Assembly (NCBI RefSeq): GCF_030285925.1
Contig: NZ_CP127251.1
Span: forward strand, 1,612,001 to 1,676,000
DNA: 64,000 nt
Source of the DNA: Devosia sp. YIM 151766
GTDB taxonomy: Bacteria > Pseudomonadota > Alphaproteobacteria > Rhizobiales > Devosiaceae
Reading direction: 5' to 3'
The notes under the pieces were generated by a model. It was not told where the DNA came from. It worked only from the letters and a program-made list of their open reading frames with translations, and searched no databases. Below, one piece after another: positions 53,380-61,959 of this stretch (position 1 is its first letter; every line of letters begins with the position of its first letter). The translations under genes and the position numbers were made by a program.

Positions 53380-53475
53380 CGTCCCGAGGGCCTGACCCGA
53401 GATGGTCGGCCTCAGGATGAGGTCTATCGAAACAGCGCGGCCCTTTCGTCCCCTCTTCCGCAAGGGGAGAGGGAA
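53380..53475. repeat. degenerate dispersed repeat downstream of uvrA
   Basis: CCTCAGGATGAGGTCTATCG is the end of the CTTCGACAGG...GATGAGGTC family. It is followed by CCCCTCTTCCGCAAGGGGAGAGGG, a C-rich hairpin like those at 16.8 and 35.3 kb. Confidence 0.6.
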
Positions 53476-53538
53476 TTCCGCGTTCGGAACGCCTCCGATG
53501 ACCGCCATTCGCGCATAGCGCTCCTGGCTTTATCATCT

Positions 53539-53565
53539 AAAAAATGGCTCCGCCGGAGCCATTTG
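53539..53565 (-). terminator. terminator of the gst-DUF1489 unit
   Basis: On the minus strand, AAATGGCTCC-GGC-GGAGCCATTTTTT is a perfect stem followed by a T-run, about 21 bp after the DUF1489 gene. On the plus strand the stem lies about 180 bp after uvrA and is not followed by a T-run. Confidence 0.88.
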
Positions 53566-53585
53566 CCCTATGGGCCGGCTCGCCC

Positions 53586-54011
53586 CTAAATCAGCCCCAT
53601 CCGCGCCAGTTCCGCCGCCAGCTCCGCCGAGTTCTCGTTGTCATTGCTGTCCATATCCGGCGGCGCGTCTTCGGGCCGCAGGTAGCGCCAGCCCTGGAAG
53701 GGCCGCTTCGGATAGGGCACCGTGCGCACAATGTCCGGCGCCATGATGATGTCGCAATAATGCTTGCCTTCGGCATTGGTATAGGGCGCCAGCCGCAGGA
53801 TACGCTGCCGGCAACTGATCGTGCCCGACATCACCCAGTAGATCGAGGACAGATTCTCCATTTCCGCGCGCTTTTTGGGCATCATGCGGGTGCGGTGCAC
53901 ATGCACGTCCTCGCCGTAATCGGCATCCCACCAATGGGCGCGCTCGTCGCGATAGCTCTCCAGCTCCTCCACGCTGGCCACGCCGACGCACAGCTTCACC
54001 ATATGGATCAT
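53586..54011 (-). CDS. DUF1489 family protein
   Basis: 141 residues. It begins MIHMVKLCVGVASVEELESYRDER and has HVHRTRMMPKKRAE, YWVMSGTISCRQRIL and YCDIIMAPDIVRTVPYPKRPFQGWRYL, which match the conserved alphaproteobacterial DUF1489 family. The function is not known. The start overlaps the stop of the gst gene by four bases, so they are co-translated. The ~18 C-terminal residues are acidic and variable. Confidence 0.85.
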   Translation of the reverse strand: MIHMVKLCVGVASVEELESYRDERAHWWDADYGEDVHVHRTRMMPKKRAEMENLSSIYWVMSGTISCRQRILRLAPYTNAEGKHYCDIIMAPDIVRTVPYPKRPFQGWRYLRPEDAPPDMDSNDNENSAELAAELARMGLI

Positions 54012-54685
54012 GCCAGCGTCCCCGGCGCGATCCGGCCCTGGATCACGTCGATCTCGTCATCGTCCACGATCCAGGGCTCGTGCAGCGCCAAGCTCAGCCA
54101 GTCCTGGAAGGCCGGCAGCGCATAGATCGCCTCGACATAGCGCCCCGCCAGATCGGAGACCGGCAGGTCATAGGTGCGCAGCCGCGTCGCCAGCGGCGCG
54201 AACATGGCGTCGGCGGCCGAAAACCCGCCAAACAGAAACGGCCCGCCCGAGCGCTCCAGCAGGTCGCCCCACAGCGCCTCGACCCGGTGCAGGTCCCGCC
54301 GAACCGAATCCAGATCGACCTTGCCCGGATGCGATGCCCGCAAATTCATCGGCGCGTGCTGGCGCAGCGCCGGAAACCCGGCATGCATTTCCGCCGCCGC
54401 CGCCCGGGCCAATGCGCGATCCCGGCTGGCCGACGGCCAGATCGCCTTGTCGGGAAAACGCTCCGCCAGATATTCGATGATGGCGATGGTCTCGGGCACC
54501 GCCAGATCGCCATCGATCAGGACCGGCACCTTGCCGGTGGGCGAGCGCGCTGCGATCTTCTCGCGCCAGTCCGGCCCGGAAAGCTGGAAGACCTCATCCT
54601 CGAACGGAATTTCGAAATGCCGCATCACCAGCCAGGGACGGAGCGACCAGGTCGAGTAATTGCGATTTCCGATCAAGAGCTTCAT
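54008..54685 (-). CDS. glutathione S-transferase family protein
   Basis: 225 residues. The N-terminal thioredoxin-like domain has LLIGNRNYSTWSLRPWLVMRHF (about 3-24, with a serine in the catalytic region), SPTGKVPVLIDGD and PETIAIIEYLAERFPD. A helical C-terminal domain follows (GGFSAADAMFAPLATRL). NYSTWSLRPW is typical of a bacterial zeta/beta-like subgroup. The substrate cannot be predicted. Confidence 0.88.
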   Translation of the reverse strand: MKLLIGNRNYSTWSLRPWLVMRHFEIPFEDEVFQLSGPDWREKIAARSPTGKVPVLIDGDLAVPETIAIIEYLAERFPDKAIWPSASRDRALARAAAAEMHAGFPALRQHAPMNLRASHPGKVDLDSVRRDLHRVEALWGDLLERSGGPFLFGGFSAADAMFAPLATRLRTYDLPVSDLAGRYVEAIYALPAFQDWLSLALHEPWIVDDDEIDVIQGRIAPGTLA

Positions 54686-54707
54686 CGAATATCCTCACCT
54701 TCAAGAC

Positions 54708-54738
54708 GAAGGGCGCCCAGTGGCCGGGCGCCCTTGCC
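54708..54738. terminator. GC hairpin between gst and the small peptide gene
   Basis: AGGGCGCCC-AGTGGCC-GGGCGCCCT is a perfect palindrome about 34 bp downstream of the 33-codon gene on the minus strand and just upstream of gst. The T-run is poor, so it may be an attenuator or a weak terminator. Confidence 0.55.
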
Positions 54739-54771
54739 GTAATCTTCTGAGTGAATAACTCCAGCGCCTTT

Positions 54772-54873
54772 CTAGACGCCAGCTACTACGGAGAAAACCA
54801 GCCCCATCGAGAAGAGGCATACCAGCGCCCAGCTCACGGTTCGCAGAACATTGGTCTTCGGTTGACTGCGCAT
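54772..54873 (-). CDS. 33-residue membrane peptide
   Basis: A short frame with an AGGAGCG ribosome-binding site 6 nt before its ATG. The peptide begins MRSQPKTNVLRTVSWALVC and ends in one hydrophobic helix, LFSMGLVFSVVAGV. The positive N-terminus and single helix suggest an inner-membrane microprotein. It lies between mgtE and gst, with a hairpin just downstream. Not recognised as a named family. Confidence rests on the ribosome-binding site and the helix. Confidence 0.6.
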   Translation of the reverse strand: MRSQPKTNVLRTVSWALVCLFSMGLVFSVVAGV

Positions 54874-55003
54874 AGATCGCTCCTTGTCAGTCGTCCACTC
54901 CGGCCCACCAGGAGCCGGTAGTGAATCGTTAACCGCCCGCTAAATGGGATGCAAGCGACCAAACTGCAACACTCCACAATCATATTCAGTTCGTTTTTTC
55001 GCC

Positions 55004-56419
55004 TCAAAACAGCCCGAACCACAGGCCGGCAATGCCCAGAAAGGCAAAGAAACCAACCACATCGGTTATGGTGGTCACGAAGACCGCCGAGGCGATTGCC
55101 GGGTCGGCCTTGAGCCGGTCGAGCGTCAACGGCACCAGAATTCCGAACGTGCCGGCCACGATCATGTTGATCACCATGGCCAGGCCGATCACCACCCCCA
55201 GCTCGACATTGCTGTAGCGCAGCGCCGTGACGAGGCCGAGCAGAATGGCGAAGATGACGCCGTTGACGAAGCCGACGACCATTTCGCGGCGAATGAGCCG
55301 CTTCAGGCGCCCGCCATCCAGTTCGCGCATGGCCAGCGCCCGCACGGTCACCGTCATGGTCTGCGCCCCGGCATTACCCCCCATGGACGCCGCGATGGGC
55401 ATCAGCACCGCCAGGGCCACCATCTGCTCGATCGTGGCGTTGAACAGCCCGATCACGAAGGACACCAGCACCGCCGCCACCAGGTTGATCCCCAGCCAGG
55501 GCGCCCGGCTCCGCACCGTGTCGATCGTGGTGTCGGACACGTCCTCGTCGCCGACGCCGGCCAGCAGCTTGATGTCCTCGTCGGCCTCTTCGTGGATCAC
55601 GTCGACGATATCGTCGATGGTCAGCACCCCGACCAGCCGGCCATTGTCGTCGACGACGCCGACCTCCACCAGGTCGTAGCGCTCGAAGCTGCGCGCCGCC
55701 TCTTCTTGGTCTTCCTCGGCCCGCACCAGCACCTGGCCGGTATGCATGATGGCGTCGATCTTGGTCACGCGCCTGGCCCGCAGGAATTTGTCCAGCGGCA
55801 GCGTGCCCAGCACCTTATAGGCCGCGTCCACCACATAGATCTGGTAGAATTCGTCCGGCAGGTCCTGTTCGGCGCGCAGATAATCGATGGTCTGCCCCAC
55901 CGTCCAGAAGGGCGGAATGGCGATGAAATCGGTCTGCATCCGCCGCCCGGCGGAATCCTCGGGAAAATCTAGGCTGCGCTTCAGCGCCAGCCGCTCGAAA
56001 GCCGGCAGGGCCGAGAGAATCTCGTCCTGATCTTCCTTTTCCAGGTCTTCGAGCAGATAGACCGCATCGTCATTGTCGAGCTCGGCCACGCCGCGGGCGA
56101 TCGCGGCATTGGGCAGCGAATCCATAATCTCGACGCGGATGCTCTCATCCACCTCGGTCAGGGCCGAGAAGTCGAAGCGCTCGCCCAGCATGCGCACCAG
56201 CGCCAGCCGCTCGTCGGCTTCGAGCTGTTCCAGCACGTCGCCGGTATCGGCGCTGTGCAGCGGCTCGGTGACCAGCGCCACGTCCTCGCTGCGGCCGGCC
56301 GCGATAAAGGCCCGCAGCCGCTCCAGCCAGAGCGGGCTGATCCGGCCCTCCGCATCGCGGAAGACATCGGTGTCGATCCCGGTTTCGAGGCCGGGCGCCA
56401 TGTCGAATTCTTCGCTCAT
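55004..56419 (-). CDS. mgtE: magnesium transporter MgtE
   Basis: 471 residues. The N-terminal superhelical domain (about 30-150; GDVLEQLEADERLALVRML) is followed by paired CBS domains (about 155-275; VVDDNGRLVGVLTIDDIVDVIHEEADEDI) and five transmembrane helices with the pore signature MPIAASMGGNAGAQTMTVTVRALA (about 340-363). Mg2+ binding by the N and CBS domains closes the channel in the family. No magnesium riboswitch was recognised upstream. Confidence 0.95.
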   Translation of the reverse strand: MSEEFDMAPGLETGIDTDVFRDAEGRISPLWLERLRAFIAAGRSEDVALVTEPLHSADTGDVLEQLEADERLALVRMLGERFDFSALTEVDESIRVEIMDSLPNAAIARGVAELDNDDAVYLLEDLEKEDQDEILSALPAFERLALKRSLDFPEDSAGRRMQTDFIAIPPFWTVGQTIDYLRAEQDLPDEFYQIYVVDAAYKVLGTLPLDKFLRARRVTKIDAIMHTGQVLVRAEEDQEEAARSFERYDLVEVGVVDDNGRLVGVLTIDDIVDVIHEEADEDIKLLAGVGDEDVSDTTIDTVRSRAPWLGINLVAAVLVSFVIGLFNATIEQMVALAVLMPIAASMGGNAGAQTMTVTVRALAMRELDGGRLKRLIRREMVVGFVNGVIFAILLGLVTALRYSNVELGVVIGLAMVINMIVAGTFGILVPLTLDRLKADPAIASAVFVTTITDVVGFFAFLGIAGLWFGLF

Positions 56420-56538
56420 CGGGAGCCCTTTCGTGTCCTGATTGTTTCAGGGGCAGGGACAAGCATGTAGCCAATCGGCCGCCATTGCGCCAGTGTGGCG
56501 GCACCGGTTTTTCGTCGCTAAGCGGAGATGTCACGCAA

Positions 56539-56895
56539 ATGACGGCCAATGCCAATCTGAAATCCGGCTTCACCCGCCTGCACGGGCTCGCCAGCGCCCG
56601 GGGCCTGCGCGGGCTGACGCAATCCACCAGCGATGGGGCGCCGGCGCTCGCTGTCGCCGACAATGTTTTCGTCCATATGCTCGACGCCGATATAGCGGTG
56701 CTGCAATGCCCCGTGGATCAGAAAGTTCTGCTGATGGAAATTTCGCCCGGCATCTATTTCGAGACCGAGCCCTATATCGGCAAGGACGCCATGCTGATCC
56801 GGCTCGACCGCATCGATGACGAGGAATTGTCGCTGCGCCTGCACGACGCCTGGGAGTTCAAGGCCCCGGACCGGCTGAAACAGGGACGCGACTAG
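56539..56895 (+). CDS. YjbR/MmcQ-like protein
   Basis: 118 residues. The start was set at MTANANLKSGFTRLHGLASA. The segments DNVFVHMLDADIAVLQCPVDQKVLLMEISPGIYFETEPYIGKDAMLIRLDRIDDEEL and LHDAWEFKAPDRL give the size and pattern of the MmcQ/YjbR double-wing family, whose molecular function is unclear. It is divergent from mgtE. Confidence 0.7.
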   Translation: MTANANLKSGFTRLHGLASARGLRGLTQSTSDGAPALAVADNVFVHMLDADIAVLQCPVDQKVLLMEISPGIYFETEPYIGKDAMLIRLDRIDDEELSLRLHDAWEFKAPDRLKQGRD

Positions 56896-56909
56896 CCGGC
56901 CTGCCGGCC

Positions 56910-57521
56910 TCAGCCACCGGCCAGGAGCTTGAAGGCGATGGCCCACATCACCAGGCCGATCGCCACTTCAAGAATGCGCCACGACATGGGCCGGGCGAAA
57001 ATCGGCCGCAGCCAGGCGGCGCCATAGCCCAGCGAAAAGAAGAACAGGAACGAGCCCGTCACCGCCCCGGCGGCGAACAGCGCTTCCTGCCCCGGAAACT
57101 GCGTGGAAATGGTGCCCAGCAACACCACCGTGTCGAGATAGACATGCGGGTTGAGCCAGGTGAAGGCCAGGCAGGCCAGCAAGGTGCTGGTCAGCGACGT
57201 CATCTCGCCGTTGGCGCTCACCGCCAGCGCCGCGCGCGACCGCAGCGCCGCCAGGAAGCTCCGCGCCCCGTACCAGATGAGGAAAGCGGCGCCGCCAAAG
57301 CGCATGACCGGGTCCAGCCAGGGCAGCCATGCCGTGATCTGCCCCAGCCCCACGACCCCCAGCACGATGAGCAAGGCATCCGACAGCGCGCAGGCCAGCG
57401 ACACCGCGAAGACATGCTCGCCCTTCAGCCCCTGGCGCAACACGAAGGCATTCTGCGCCCCGATCGCGACGATCAGGCCCAGCCCGGTGGTGAGGCCAAT
57501 AAGGTAAACCGAAAAATCCAT
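56910..57521 (-). CDS. LysE/ArgO family amino acid exporter
   Basis: 203 residues, six transmembrane helices. The family signature GLIVAIGAQNAFVLRQGLKG (about 15-34) and LTWLNPHVYLDTVVLLGT-like stretch (FTWLNPHVYLDTVVLLGT, about 118-135) are those of LysE/ArgO, which export lysine or arginine. No LysG/ArgP regulator is adjacent. It is the last core gene before the att-like site. Confidence 0.9.
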   Translation of the reverse strand: MDFSVYLIGLTTGLGLIVAIGAQNAFVLRQGLKGEHVFAVSLACALSDALLIVLGVVGLGQITAWLPWLDPVMRFGGAAFLIWYGARSFLAALRSRAALAVSANGEMTSLTSTLLACLAFTWLNPHVYLDTVVLLGTISTQFPGQEALFAAGAVTGSFLFFFSLGYGAAWLRPIFARPMSWRILEVAIGLVMWAIAFKLLAGG

Positions 57522-57545
57522 GGGAACAGCAGCCTCCCAGACACC

Positions 57546-57582
57546 AAAAAGCCGCGCAACTCGTCAGAGTCGCATGGCTTTT
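57546..57582 (-). terminator. orphan tRNA-type terminator beside the att-like site
   Basis: On the minus strand, AAAAGCC...ACTC-TGAC-GAGT...GGCTTTTT is a hairpin with a T-run, just downstream of the tRNA-Leu 3'-end fragment at 57590. It looks like the terminator of the original tRNA gene left in place on the chromosome side. Confidence 0.75.
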
Positions 57583-57589
57583 GAAATCA

Positions 57590-57606
57590 TGGTGCGGTCG
57601 AGAAGA
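57590..57606 (-). other. putative att site (3' end of tRNA-Leu)
   Basis: The minus strand reads TCTTCTCGACCGCACCA, the 3' end of a tRNA-Leu with the GCGGTCG/CGACCGC acceptor stem including CCA. The rest of the tRNA is absent. This is the usual scar (attR) of an element integrated into a tRNA 3' end. The orientation puts the chromosome to the left and the element to the right. Confidence 0.65.
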
Positions 57607-57633
57607 AACGCTGATCAGAGCGCTTAACCGTTG

Positions 57634-57689
57634 ATTTTACAGGACTTTTTACAGCCGCGTTGATGGGTTTTGTAGCGGCGTTTGTAGCG
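57634..57689. repeat. short direct repeats next to the att-like site
   Basis: TTTTACAG occurs twice (about 57635-57642 and 57647-57654) and TTTGTAGCG occurs twice (57669-57677 and 57681-57689, period 12). Pairs of short direct repeats beside an att core resemble arm-type integrase sites. Confidence 0.4.
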
Positions 57690-57715
57690 ATGGTCAAGGG
57701 CAACAGCGCCGCTAA

Positions 57716-58717
57716 TTACCACCACCCACCGCGCTGCTTCCTACGAACCCTGTTCAGTGCCTTGTCAAGTTGCTTCGGCCAGCCTGAAGGAACGGCTTCG
57801 ATTGTCAGAAAGTAGCTACTTTTCGCAGTCGGATTGTCGTCTGGAATAGACCTTAAGAACTGGCTTAGTGTCTCCAACTGCGACACCGCGTATGAAGTCA
57901 GTACCGCCATGCAGGCGATAAGTTCTTCATAACCATCCGGTGCGCGAGCAAGGGATGCCTCCTCTGCAACCGCAAGCATTTGATCAGAACAACGCCCAAA
58001 AAGCTTTACGGTGTCCACTATTCTCCTTGCGTCGCCCGGTTGACCTGAGGGACCGAACGCCTCAACCAACTCTGCCAATACTCTGTTGAGCGTATCTGTC
58101 AGTTGCACAAATTCAGCCATTACTCCTTGCGCCCATTCAACGCACTCATCCTCAGACAAGCGGCGATATGGGCCAGCAACGAGACCCTTCTGTAAGTGCC
58201 GAGCATGTGCGAGTGAACTTTTGAGGCGGTGATCGAGTAATTCCGCCGCAAAGAAGCACTCCCAGAATTTTGGGCGTTCACGAAGTAGTTGCTGACAAAA
58301 CGCAGGTACGCCCGCGAAATCAGTCCTCTGCTGCTCCATCATCTTTAGCAGCACGAGGTCTCCCGCCTTGCCTAACTCACGTAGATTTCGGTCCTCATGA
58401 TGCTGTCGCCATAGAAGCAGCATATCGGCCGGAAACCGCGCGCTGTCCTTATCTACAAGGCCATGACAATCGCGGCACAACCAAATTGCATTCGAGATTG
58501 TTGCCCGCTCAGTGTCGGTCATCTCTGAGCGATAGCGAGCACTATTGGGTCGCGCGCCAAAGATATGCGCGGCCTCACCTATGTTCGTAACTTTTCTGTC
58601 GTCGGCATTCGGTCCGACTGTGAGCTTGCGACACTCAGGATTTGAGCAAAGGAGCGCCGCGCGCTTCGACAATGTATCTATAACGCCTGAACTGAATGCT
58701 GGCCCGCCACTAACCAT
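57716..58717 (-). CDS. HNH endonuclease domain protein with unknown helical C-terminus
   Basis: 333 residues. The start is at MVSGGPAFSSGVIDTLSKRA after AGAGGGG. Residues about 20-105 form an HNH module: zinc cysteines CSNPEC (about 25-30) and CRDC, catalytic-type GEAAHIFGARPN and SNAIWLCRDCHGLVDKD. Residues 120-333 are helical and match no family I recognise; there is no SAVED or ATPase motif. Such HNH heads occur in several anti-phage effectors, for example the CBASS Cap5 family. The role here is unproven. Base composition is AT-richer than the core genes. Confidence 0.75.
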   Translation of the reverse strand: MVSGGPAFSSGVIDTLSKRAALLCSNPECRKLTVGPNADDRKVTNIGEAAHIFGARPNSARYRSEMTDTERATISNAIWLCRDCHGLVDKDSARFPADMLLLWRQHHEDRNLRELGKAGDLVLLKMMEQQRTDFAGVPAFCQQLLRERPKFWECFFAAELLDHRLKSSLAHARHLQKGLVAGPYRRLSEDECVEWAQGVMAEFVQLTDTLNRVLAELVEAFGPSGQPGDARRIVDTVKLFGRCSDQMLAVAEEASLARAPDGYEELIACMAVLTSYAVSQLETLSQFLRSIPDDNPTAKSSYFLTIEAVPSGWPKQLDKALNRVRRKQRGGWW

Positions 58718-58866
58718 CGTCTTCCCCTCTAAGATGACAAGCATCCTTCGTGTAGAAGGCAGCTAAACATGCATAAGCAAACGAGCAATCCAAATCGTAA
58801 CTATCCGCACATGCCTCGCTTGAATTGCTCCCGCACTGCCCCCTAAAACACTCTGGGGGACTTTTC

Positions 58867-60621
58867 ATGTTTCGACGCCAGTACATTCTCAAAGCCGCGC
58901 TCACTTGCGCCTTCATTGCATTTCTCACGCCCACGGCCCACGCTGACTTCGCCAGCAGCCAACGCTGGTTCAATAGTATGGACGAGGAAGACCGGAGCCT
59001 GCTGCAATCAGACCTGATGCTGCTTGGCCATTACAATGCCCTCGCTGACAGCACATTCGGCAACTTCACCTATCGCGCCATTCAAGCCTTCCAATCCTCG
59101 ATTGGCCAAAGCCCCACAGGCGTCCTTACGCAGCGCCAAGAGGACTTGTTGCGGGATAGCTCAACGGCGCTCTATCACGAGCTTGGCTTCGACATCGTGG
59201 AAGATGCACGTGGGCGTATGGCTATGCTGCTGCCCCAGAAATTGCTGCCATCGGTTAGCGAGACCAGACGCGGCACAGCATACACCAGCGCGGACGGCTC
59301 AATCCGGCTGGAAACGATCAGAAAGCCATTTGCGGATGAGAGTTATGAGAGCCTTTATCGCTCTCTAGCTGCGACTAGCGCGACCCGGAAGGTCAGCTAC
59401 AAGGTGCTGAACTCGGATAAATTCGTGGTCTCAGGCACCCGCGAAGACAAGCTCTTTTACATCCTCATCAATAATACTCCCGGCGAAAGCGCTGGCTTCT
59501 CAGTTGAGTGGGAACGGTCCAACAATCAGGTCGGCGCGATGGTCGCCACCTTCATGGCGTCCTACTCCTATCCCCTCGCCTTTGCTCAGCCAGATAGCAG
59601 CGCGACCGTAGCAACTCACCAGCCTGAGGTGACGCCACAGCCTGCGCCTCAAGCCTCCCCACCGGCAACTCCCCCTGCTCCGCAAAGCTCATCTGGAACG
59701 GGTTTCTTCGTTGCCGAAAAGGGCGTCCTTGTTACCAACCACCATGTCATCGACGGCTGCTCAGCTATCGATGTGGTGGGCTACGGCCCTGCCCGCTTGA
59801 TCACAAGTGACGAAGACGTTGACCTTGCCGTCCTTCAGCTCCGCACAGCCAAAGCTCATCCGGTGGCAGAGATACGCGCCGAAGCGGCTCAACTTGGCGA
59901 AAGCGTGGTGGCCCTCGGCTTCCCTCTGGCAGACATACTCAATTCATCGCTGAATATGGGCACCGGCATCGTGTCTTCCGAAACCGGTTTCTTCGGTGAT
60001 GAGACACGCTTCACCACCAATGTGGGCATCCAGCCGGGAAACAGTGGTGGTCCCATTCTAGACGAGTATGGACGGGTACTCGGCGTTGCCGTTTCAAAGA
60101 TCAATGATGAGGCCCTGCTGGCAGCCATGGGCACCACCGCCCCGAATGTGGGCTTCGCAATCAAGGGAGAAGTGGTTGCTGACTACCTCAGCCTGTTCCG
60201 TCTCCCCGAGCCGTCTGCTGAGCCTGAGAAACCGCTAAGCGCTAGGGAATTGGCTGAGTTGGGCAGGAACTTCACCGTGCAAATCACTTGCGACATCGCG
60301 CAAAGCGCCACTTCAGCACCGCCTGCGCAGAGCCCCGTGGCCACCAACTCTTTCTCGCCAGCATTGCCATCCGGCTATCGGTGGGTGGTGCTGGTCAGCT
60401 CCAGCTCAATAGCAGGACTGCCTAATCTTTCCCGCGCTGTCTATCCGGCCACTACCCGCATTGTGCTGTCCGAAAGCGGTAGCTTTGGGTTGGTCGTAGG
60501 ACCGTTCACAGAGGGCTTCGCGGAGACGCTTCTGGACGACTGGAAGCGTAACTCAACGGTTCCCGGTGATGCCTATCTCAGCTCAGGAAACCGCTTCATC
60601 GCCTTCGCAGACGGGCTCTGA
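58867..60621 (+). CDS. secreted peptidoglycan-binding / trypsin-like / SPOR-like protease
   Basis: 584 residues. A signal peptide MFRRQYILKAALTCAFIAFL...AHA is followed by a peptidoglycan-binding type 1 fold (about 25-95; LMLLGHYNALADSTFGNFTYRAIQAFQ). A middle domain of unknown type (about 105-245) and a Pro-rich linker follow. The trypsin-like domain (about 280-440) has the triad NHHVIDGC, DEDVDLAVLQL and QPGNSGGPIL. The last ~80 residues (YRWVVLVSSSSIAGL...GLVVGPFTEGFAETLL) look SPOR-like. There is no PDZ domain, unlike DegP. Probably a periplasmic protease anchored to the cell wall. Confidence 0.85.
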   Translation: MFRRQYILKAALTCAFIAFLTPTAHADFASSQRWFNSMDEEDRSLLQSDLMLLGHYNALADSTFGNFTYRAIQAFQSSIGQSPTGVLTQRQEDLLRDSSTALYHELGFDIVEDARGRMAMLLPQKLLPSVSETRRGTAYTSADGSIRLETIRKPFADESYESLYRSLAATSATRKVSYKVLNSDKFVVSGTREDKLFYILINNTPGESAGFSVEWERSNNQVGAMVATFMASYSYPLAFAQPDSSATVATHQPEVTPQPAPQASPPATPPAPQSSSGTGFFVAEKGVLVTNHHVIDGCSAIDVVGYGPARLITSDEDVDLAVLQLRTAKAHPVAEIRAEAAQLGESVVALGFPLADILNSSLNMGTGIVSSETGFFGDETRFTTNVGIQPGNSGGPILDEYGRVLGVAVSKINDEALLAAMGTTAPNVGFAIKGEVVADYLSLFRLPEPSAEPEKPLSARELAELGRNFTVQITCDIAQSATSAPPAQSPVATNSFSPALPSGYRWVVLVSSSSIAGLPNLSRAVYPATTRIVLSESGSFGLVVGPFTEGFAETLLDDWKRNSTVPGDAYLSSGNRFIAFADGL

Positions 60622-60949
60622 TCATTTGCCTAAAGAACCTCCATCGATCTCGTTCTCGTACGGCGCAGTTGAACGCCACATACGCCGAAGCCACCCCGGA
60701 TGCCCTGACTTCGCAATAGCCTACATGGCTCAGGAAGTCTCCCAGAGGAAATGGGAAGGCGTCTCTTTAGGCCGCGCTGTGGGTATCACTATGGATGGCA
60801 TCTTGCGCCACCGCATGACGGACTATGACACGCTGCTGCTCACAGGCATGGACAGGAAGGACGCCCGAAAGCGCGTCCAGCCGAAGGTTCAGGCGCTGCT
60901 TGAGGTCTGGGCTAAGCCACCCAGAAAGGTAGAACAGGAAAGCTGCTAG
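60569..60949 (+). CDS. DUF2293-like protein
   Basis: 126 residues from an ATG inside the end of the protease gene; a TTG at 60626 would avoid the overlap and is equally plausible. The conserved part is VERHIRRSHPGCPDFAIAYM...GRAVGITMDGILRHRMTDYDTLLLTGMDRKDARKRVQPKVQALLEVW, which fits the RHxxTDYD...W pattern of DUF2293. The family's function is unknown. It is likely transcribed with the protease gene. Confidence 0.65.
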   Translation: MPISAQETASSPSQTGSDHLPKEPPSISFSYGAVERHIRRSHPGCPDFAIAYMAQEVSQRKWEGVSLGRAVGITMDGILRHRMTDYDTLLLTGMDRKDARKRVQPKVQALLEVWAKPPRKVEQESC

Positions 60950-61096
60950 GGCATCAGAGCAATTCATGACAATAGTGGCGTTTTCCACTGCCTGGGCTAC
61001 CAACAAATGACGCACATACGCTAGCATCATGCAAAAATAGCAAACAGACAAACTAGGATGGGAAAACAGGCGTGATGGATCAAGGGAGAAACATGC
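60950..61096. other. spacer before the IS element
   Basis: 147 bp of AT-richer sequence. It could hold the remaining end of the gene broken by the insertion sequence, but no frame here continues the one at 63577-64000. Confidence 0.35.
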
Positions 61097-61227
61097 TGTC
61101 AATCGGCACCGAACTTTGACCCCTTATCGGCGCCCAATATTGACCCCCTTATTGGATGGCTGTGGAGCGGGGCGGATGGCAGAGCTGGTCAGGGTTGCGG
61201 CGCTATCCGGCCCGCGGGGGCAGGATG

Positions 61228-61959
61228 TCAGATACGGTTTTTGAAGCGCCAGCTGTCGTTGCCGGTTTCGACGATATCGCAGTGATGGGTGAGCCGGTCG
61301 AGCAGCGCCGTGGTCATCTTGGCGTCGCCGAAGACGGACGGCCATTCCCCGAAGGTGAGGTTGGTGGTGACGATGACCGAGGTCTGCTCGTAGAGGCGGC
61401 TGATCAGGTGGAACAGCAACTGGCCTCCTGACTGGGCGAAGGGCAGATAGCCCAGTTCATCGAGCACGACGACGTCCTTGCGGCCCATATAGTCGGCCAG
61501 GCGCCCCTGCCGACCGGCGCGGGTCTCTGCCTCGAGCCGGTTGACCAGATCGACGACGTTGAAGAAGCGGCCTCGCGCGCCGTTGCGGATGCAGGCCCGG
61601 GCAATGGCGATCGCCAGATGGGTCTTGCCAGTTCCGGTACCACCGACCAGCACCAGGTTACGCTGCATGGCCAGGAAGTTGCCGGCGGCCAGATCGCGCA
61701 CCAGGGTCTCGTTGATGCCAGTGCCTTCGAAGGTGAAGTCGTCGATGTCCTTGGCCAGGGGCAGCTTGGCGATGGTCATCTGGTACTTGATCGAGCGGGC
61801 CTGCTTCTCGGCGATCTCGGAGGTGAGCAGGTCCGAGACGATGCGAGCGGGCTGATGCTCGCGTTTGATCGCCGTGGCGATGATCTCGTCATAGGCGCTC
61901 TTCATGCCATAGAGCTTGAGCGTGTTCATGGTGGTCAGGATCTCGGAGCGTTCCATCAT
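61228..61959 (-). CDS. istB: IS21 helper ATPase IstB
   Basis: 243 residues. AAA+ ATPase that selects the target with IstA. Walker [20 protein letters not shown] (about 104-122), Walker [16 protein letters not shown] and sensor [15 protein letters not shown] are intact. The start ATG overlaps the istA stop (ATGA), the usual translational coupling in this family. Confidence 0.95.
   Translation of the reverse strand: MMERSEILTTMNTLKLYGMKSAYDEIIATAIKREHQPARIVSDLLTSEIAEKQARSIKYQMTIAKLPLAKDIDDFTFEGTGINETLVRDLAAGNFLAMQRNLVLVGGTGTGKTHLAIAIARACIRNGARGRFFNVVDLVNRLEAETRAGRQGRLADYMGRKDVVVLDELGYLPFAQSGGQLLFHLISRLYEQTSVIVTTNLTFGEWPSVFGDAKMTTALLDRLTHHCDIVETGNDSWRFKNRI

Noticed and set aside
58867..60621. 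protease and HNH gene as one two-gene defence system
   Set aside because: They diverge, and the protease carries a secretion signal, so it cannot act in the cytoplasm with the nuclease without further evidence.
61092..61096. CATGC left of the IS and again at 63563-63567 as a target duplication
   Set aside because: The right copy lies inside the terminal inverted repeat, so using it would remove the matching end; probably chance.
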